From assembly GCA_937995995.1 (NCBI GenBank), contig CALKIP010000005.1, positions 1 to 7,522 on the forward strand: a stretch of 7,522 nt of DNA, in the 5' to 3' direction. Each line of letters starts with the position of its first letter. Position 1 is the first letter of the stretch. Source of the stretch: an uncultured bacterium (GTDB taxonomy: Bacteria > Gemmatimonadota > Gemmatimonadetes > Longimicrobiales > RSA9). Below, in pieces: positions 6,601-7,522 of this stretch. The position numbers and the translations under genes were made by a program. The notes below the pieces were generated by a model that saw nothing but the letters and a program-made list of their open reading frames with translations, searched no databases and had not been told where the DNA came from.

Positions 6601-7169
6601 GCGTCGGCGTGATCTCTCTGGCGGGCGTCGTCGTCAACAACGCGATCGTCCTGGTCGACTACGTCGACGTGCTCCGCGAGCGCGATGGGCTCGACCGTCG
6701 CGAAGCATTGGTTCGGGCCGGCGTGACGCGCTTCCGTCCGGTCATGCTCACCGCGATCACGACCGTGCTCGGGCTCTTCCCACTCGCCATCGGCTTCAAC
6801 TTCGACTTCATCGGGCTCTTCACCCGACTCGATCCCAACCTGTTCTGGGGTGGTGAGCAGGCGGCGTGGTGGGGACCCATGGCGATCGCGGTGATCGTCG
6901 GGCTGATGTTCGCGACCGTGCTCACGCTGATCCTGGTGCCGGTCATGTACTCCCTGGTCGACGATGCCTCGGACTTCTTCCAACGGCATTTCACGCGCGC
7001 TGCTCGGGAAGAGCCGCCGATCACGTCCCCGCCGCCGGAGACCGACGAGCCGAGCCGGGAGACGGAGCCGGAGTCGGAGCCGGAGTCGGAGCCGGAGGGT
7101 GCCGTTGCGGCGCTGTCGTTCCGGATCCGTGGGATCTTCGGGTTGCGCGCCGGGCGCGCCGAGGGCTGA
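3645..7169 (+). CDS. RND-superfamily inner-membrane efflux pump (HAE-1-type multidrug transporter)
   Basis: Proton-driven inner-membrane pump, expected to work as a trimer with the adaptor and TolC-type channel encoded just upstream. At 1174 residues it is longer than AcrB-like pumps (about 1050). It has the duplicated RND plan: TM1 at about 31-48, a large periplasmic porter loop (with GGAIDVGHQKFLVRVDGEF), TM2-TM6, a second half starting with TM7 at about 591-611, another porter loop, and TM8-TM12. In TM4 the relay motif reads LVDNAIVVVEN, so D416 matches AcrB D407 but N417 replaces D408. In TM10 VVNNAIVLVDY has N998 where AcrB has K940. In TM11 R1029 and T1036 match AcrB R971 and T978. About 22 extra residues precede TM1, two extra hydrophobic segments lie at about 523-557, an insert lies before TM12, and residues 1122-1174 form an acidic tail. 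The metal-pump TM4 motif is absent, so a drug-type role is favoured. The substrate is unknown. ATG at 3645 follows GAGGGGAGG and overlaps the adaptor stop; the adjacent ATG at 3648 is an alternative. Confidence 0.96.
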   Translation: MMGPDTETPERADGRKFRNFAPTTFAIDKSTSVLVLIAMIVIVGFASYRSIPREASPEITIPIIAVSTVYPGVAPKDIETLVTRVLEEKLNTIADLKVLSSTSVEGYSSIIAEFDTDMDMAEALQNVREKVDLARPELPADAEDPTVMEFNFSDFPIMQVNVSGEYDLVRLKEVAEELQDRLEQITSILEVRLSGGLEREVKVEVDLPRLQYYGLAFGDVIEAIATENVTVPGGAIDVGHQKFLVRVDGEFVDTRIIEDIVITTMGGRPVYIRDVASVDFGFKDRETYARLDGRSVVTLDIVKRSGENIIETAERVKAVIAEMEPQLPATTVIKITGDMSEEIHKMVNSLENNIISGLILVVAVLLFFLGVRNASFVAVSIPLSMLLSFAVLKALGISMNMIVLFSLILALGMLVDNAIVVVENIYRFREEGYDNKTASIRAVGEVAFPVIGSTATTVAAFTPLLFWPGIVGEFMGYLPKTLIITLTSSLFVALVLVPVLCALFMKLDTEPSEPLAPAARKSLYVIAALVLLAIASANLLSGVLIAVLAAGLVVLHRKVLDRLGRWFQDRLLPAVVADYERRLNWALNHRLVVMGGAGATFVMTVFLFGIFNSGVEFFPESVPPPTVYASIDVPDGTNPAFLNRLAEDVEAQLREVPGFEDVESMVATVGGAGMQLMGGSGDATVTVNFTDFEERRYDVFETIRAMRERLGEGLAGADFRLQAQEMGPPTGKPVNLEIVGEDPEVLRRLAEQVVQILESSEVGARLDGLESDMARGRSELVVDVDREKAALYGLSTFEVGSTIRTAIQGSEAAKFRTGNDEYDIVVRLAEPYRQNLDALRDLTIMADGGRQIPLPSVATWRVDEGYGSVVRKDLDRVATVSSDVVAGENSHAVLFAVRQTLADFQASLPPGYTLRFTGEQEDMQESQQFLTGAFGLALLLIAFILISQFNSVIKPVIILTSVIMSTVGVLVGLMVFRMPFGIIMTGVGVISLAGVVVNNAIVLVDYVDVLRERDGLDRREALVRAGVTRFRPVMLTAITTVLGLFPLAIGFNFDFIGLFTRLDPNLFWGGEQAAWWGPMAIAVIVGLMFATVLTLILVPVMYSLVDDASDFFQRHFTRAAREEPPITSPPPETDEPSRETEPESEPESEPEGAVAALSFRIRGIFGLRAGRAEG
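7065..7097 (+). repeat. In-frame 12-bp tandem repeat in the pump C-terminal tail
   Basis: The unit GAGCCGGAGTCG occurs twice (7065-7076, 7077-7088) and a third partial copy, GAGCCGGAG, follows at 7089-7097. It encodes residues 1141-1151 of the pump as Glu-Pro-Glu-Ser steps. Because 12 is a multiple of 3, repeat slippage would change tail length without a frameshift. Confidence 0.8.
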
Positions 7170-7196
7170 GTTCGGCCCCGAAATCAGGCCCGTGAA

Positions 7197-7239
7197 GAGC
7201 GACGGGGGCTGCCGGTGGGCAGCCCCCGTCGCTCATTTT
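7197..7239 (+). terminator. Strong intrinsic (rho-independent) terminator of the efflux operon
   Basis: The arms at 7197-7213 and 7218-7234 are perfect reverse complements over 17 bp (GAGCGACGGGGGCTGCC), closed by a GGTG loop, then ATTTT. It begins 27 nt after the pump stop, so it should end the efflux transcript. On the minus strand the stem is followed by TTCACG rather than a T-run, so it should work mainly in the plus direction. Confidence 0.92.
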
Positions 7240-7249
7240 CGGCATGCTC

Positions 7250-7292
7250 TACAATTCAGCGCCAAGTTTCCCTCACTTCGGGCATCTATACA
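7250..7292 (+). promoter_or_regulatory. Candidate promoter region for the right-edge gene
   Basis: Just after the terminator the sequence becomes less GC-rich and holds two -10-like hexamers, TACAAT at 7250-7255 (5 of 6 to TATAAT) and TATACA at 7287-7292. Neither has a convincing -35 at the usual distance; the TACAAT -35 position would fall inside the terminator arm. A new promoter is expected here because the terminator isolates the next gene, but the exact site is uncertain. Confidence 0.3.
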
Positions 7293-7343
7293 TCAGAGCG
7301 CCGCACCCGTTCACCGTAAGACGCTGTCGCCTGGAGTCGACCG

Positions 7344-7522
7344 ATGGACCGCCTGGAGCCGCCTGTGCATCCGTTCTCCGACCCCGAAGAGATCCGGCGC
7401 TGGATCACGCGGCTGTATGAGATTCGCGATCGCTGCGCGGGCGGGCTGGGGGCGCTTTGCGTGGGGATGGAGCCGCTGCGCGGTGCCGAGGGGGGGCTCG
7501 CGTCTCTAGGGTGCGGCGGGGC
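7344..7522 (+). CDS. N-terminal part of an unrecognised gene, cut by the right edge
   Basis: An ATG at 7344 opens a frame that stays open for 59 full codons to the window edge. It begins MDRLEPPVHPFSDPEEIRRW and is then followed by an amphipathic, Arg/Glu-rich stretch and a Gly-rich region with three cysteines. GGAG at 7333-7336 sits 7 nt before the ATG, a good ribosome site. The composition looks like a cytoplasmic protein: no signal peptide or membrane segment is visible. I do not recognise the family. It lies beyond a strong terminator, so it is probably not part of the efflux operon. A run of seven G at 7490-7496 is a place where a sequencing error could shift the frame. Confidence 0.5.
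   Translation, partial: MDRLEPPVHPFSDPEEIRRWITRLYEIRDRCAGGLGALCVGMEPLRGAEGGLASLGCGG

Noticed and set aside
3447..6989. An 1180-codon open frame on the minus strand, opposite the pump and adaptor end
   Set aside because: It lies antisense to an unambiguous RND gene, and its product is a monotonous His/Asp/Arg/Glu-rich sequence without domains, as expected from the reverse complement of a GC-rich membrane-protein gene. Its length reflects codon bias, not coding function.
2545..7169. Heavy-metal (CusA/CzcA-type) efflux
   Set aside because: The pump has LVDNAIVVVEN in TM4 rather than the metal-pump charged pattern, and neither adaptor nor channel shows Met- or His-rich metal-binding stretches.
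6964..7509. A 181-codon plus-strand frame crossing the pump end and the terminator
   Set aside because: It runs through the pump C-terminus in a different frame and through the perfect terminator stem, and its composition is Arg/Ser-rich shadow sequence. The frame starting at 7344 has a ribosome site and is preferred.
1..7522. CRISPR arrays, tRNA or rRNA genes, insertion sequences, attachment sites
   Set aside because: I saw no regularly spaced repeats, no cloverleaf-like sequence, no transposase and no terminal inverted repeats in the window.

Overview
The window is a GC-rich chromosomal segment from a Gram-negative bacterium. An outer-membrane channel, a lipid-anchored periplasmic adaptor and an inner-membrane RND pump together require two membranes. 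The protein style suggests a lineage outside the Proteobacteria: a long N-terminal extension on the pump, an LVDNAIVVVEN relay motif, a VVNNAIVLVDY motif in TM10, and a TetR with a WHG-type C-terminal domain. Gemmatimonadota or a related GC-rich phylum is my guess from this style; it is not proven by the sequence.

Layout. Positions 1-105 hold the start of a divergent minus-strand gene that runs off the left edge. Positions 106-231 are a divergent intergenic region. Positions 232-948 encode a TetR-family repressor whose TTG start is fixed by a perfect Shine-Dalgarno sequence. Positions 949-1059 are a short spacer with an imperfect direct repeat and a possible hairpin. Positions 1060-2517 encode a TolC-type outer-membrane efflux protein (GTG start), 2545-3648 an RND periplasmic adaptor lipoprotein, and 3645-7169 an RND inner-membrane pump of the HAE-1 type. 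A 17-bp perfect-stem intrinsic terminator (7197-7239) closes the cluster. Positions 7240-7343 form a new upstream region, and a second unknown gene starts at 7344 and runs off the right edge.

How the genes work together. The pump should take substrates from the periplasm or inner membrane using the proton gradient, the adaptor should bridge the periplasm, and the TolC-type channel should release substrate outside. The three genes are tightly packed (27-nt gap, then a 4-nt ATGA overlap), consistent with one transcript ending at the terminator. The upstream tetR gene is on the same strand and is the obvious candidate local regulator. Substrate and inducer cannot be read from the sequence.

I found no clearly undescribed system here: this is a recognisable regulated tripartite efflux operon. 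The points worth a second look are the non-canonical proton-relay residues and extra hydrophobic hairpin in the pump, the repeated element just upstream of the channel gene, and the two unrecognised genes at the edges.
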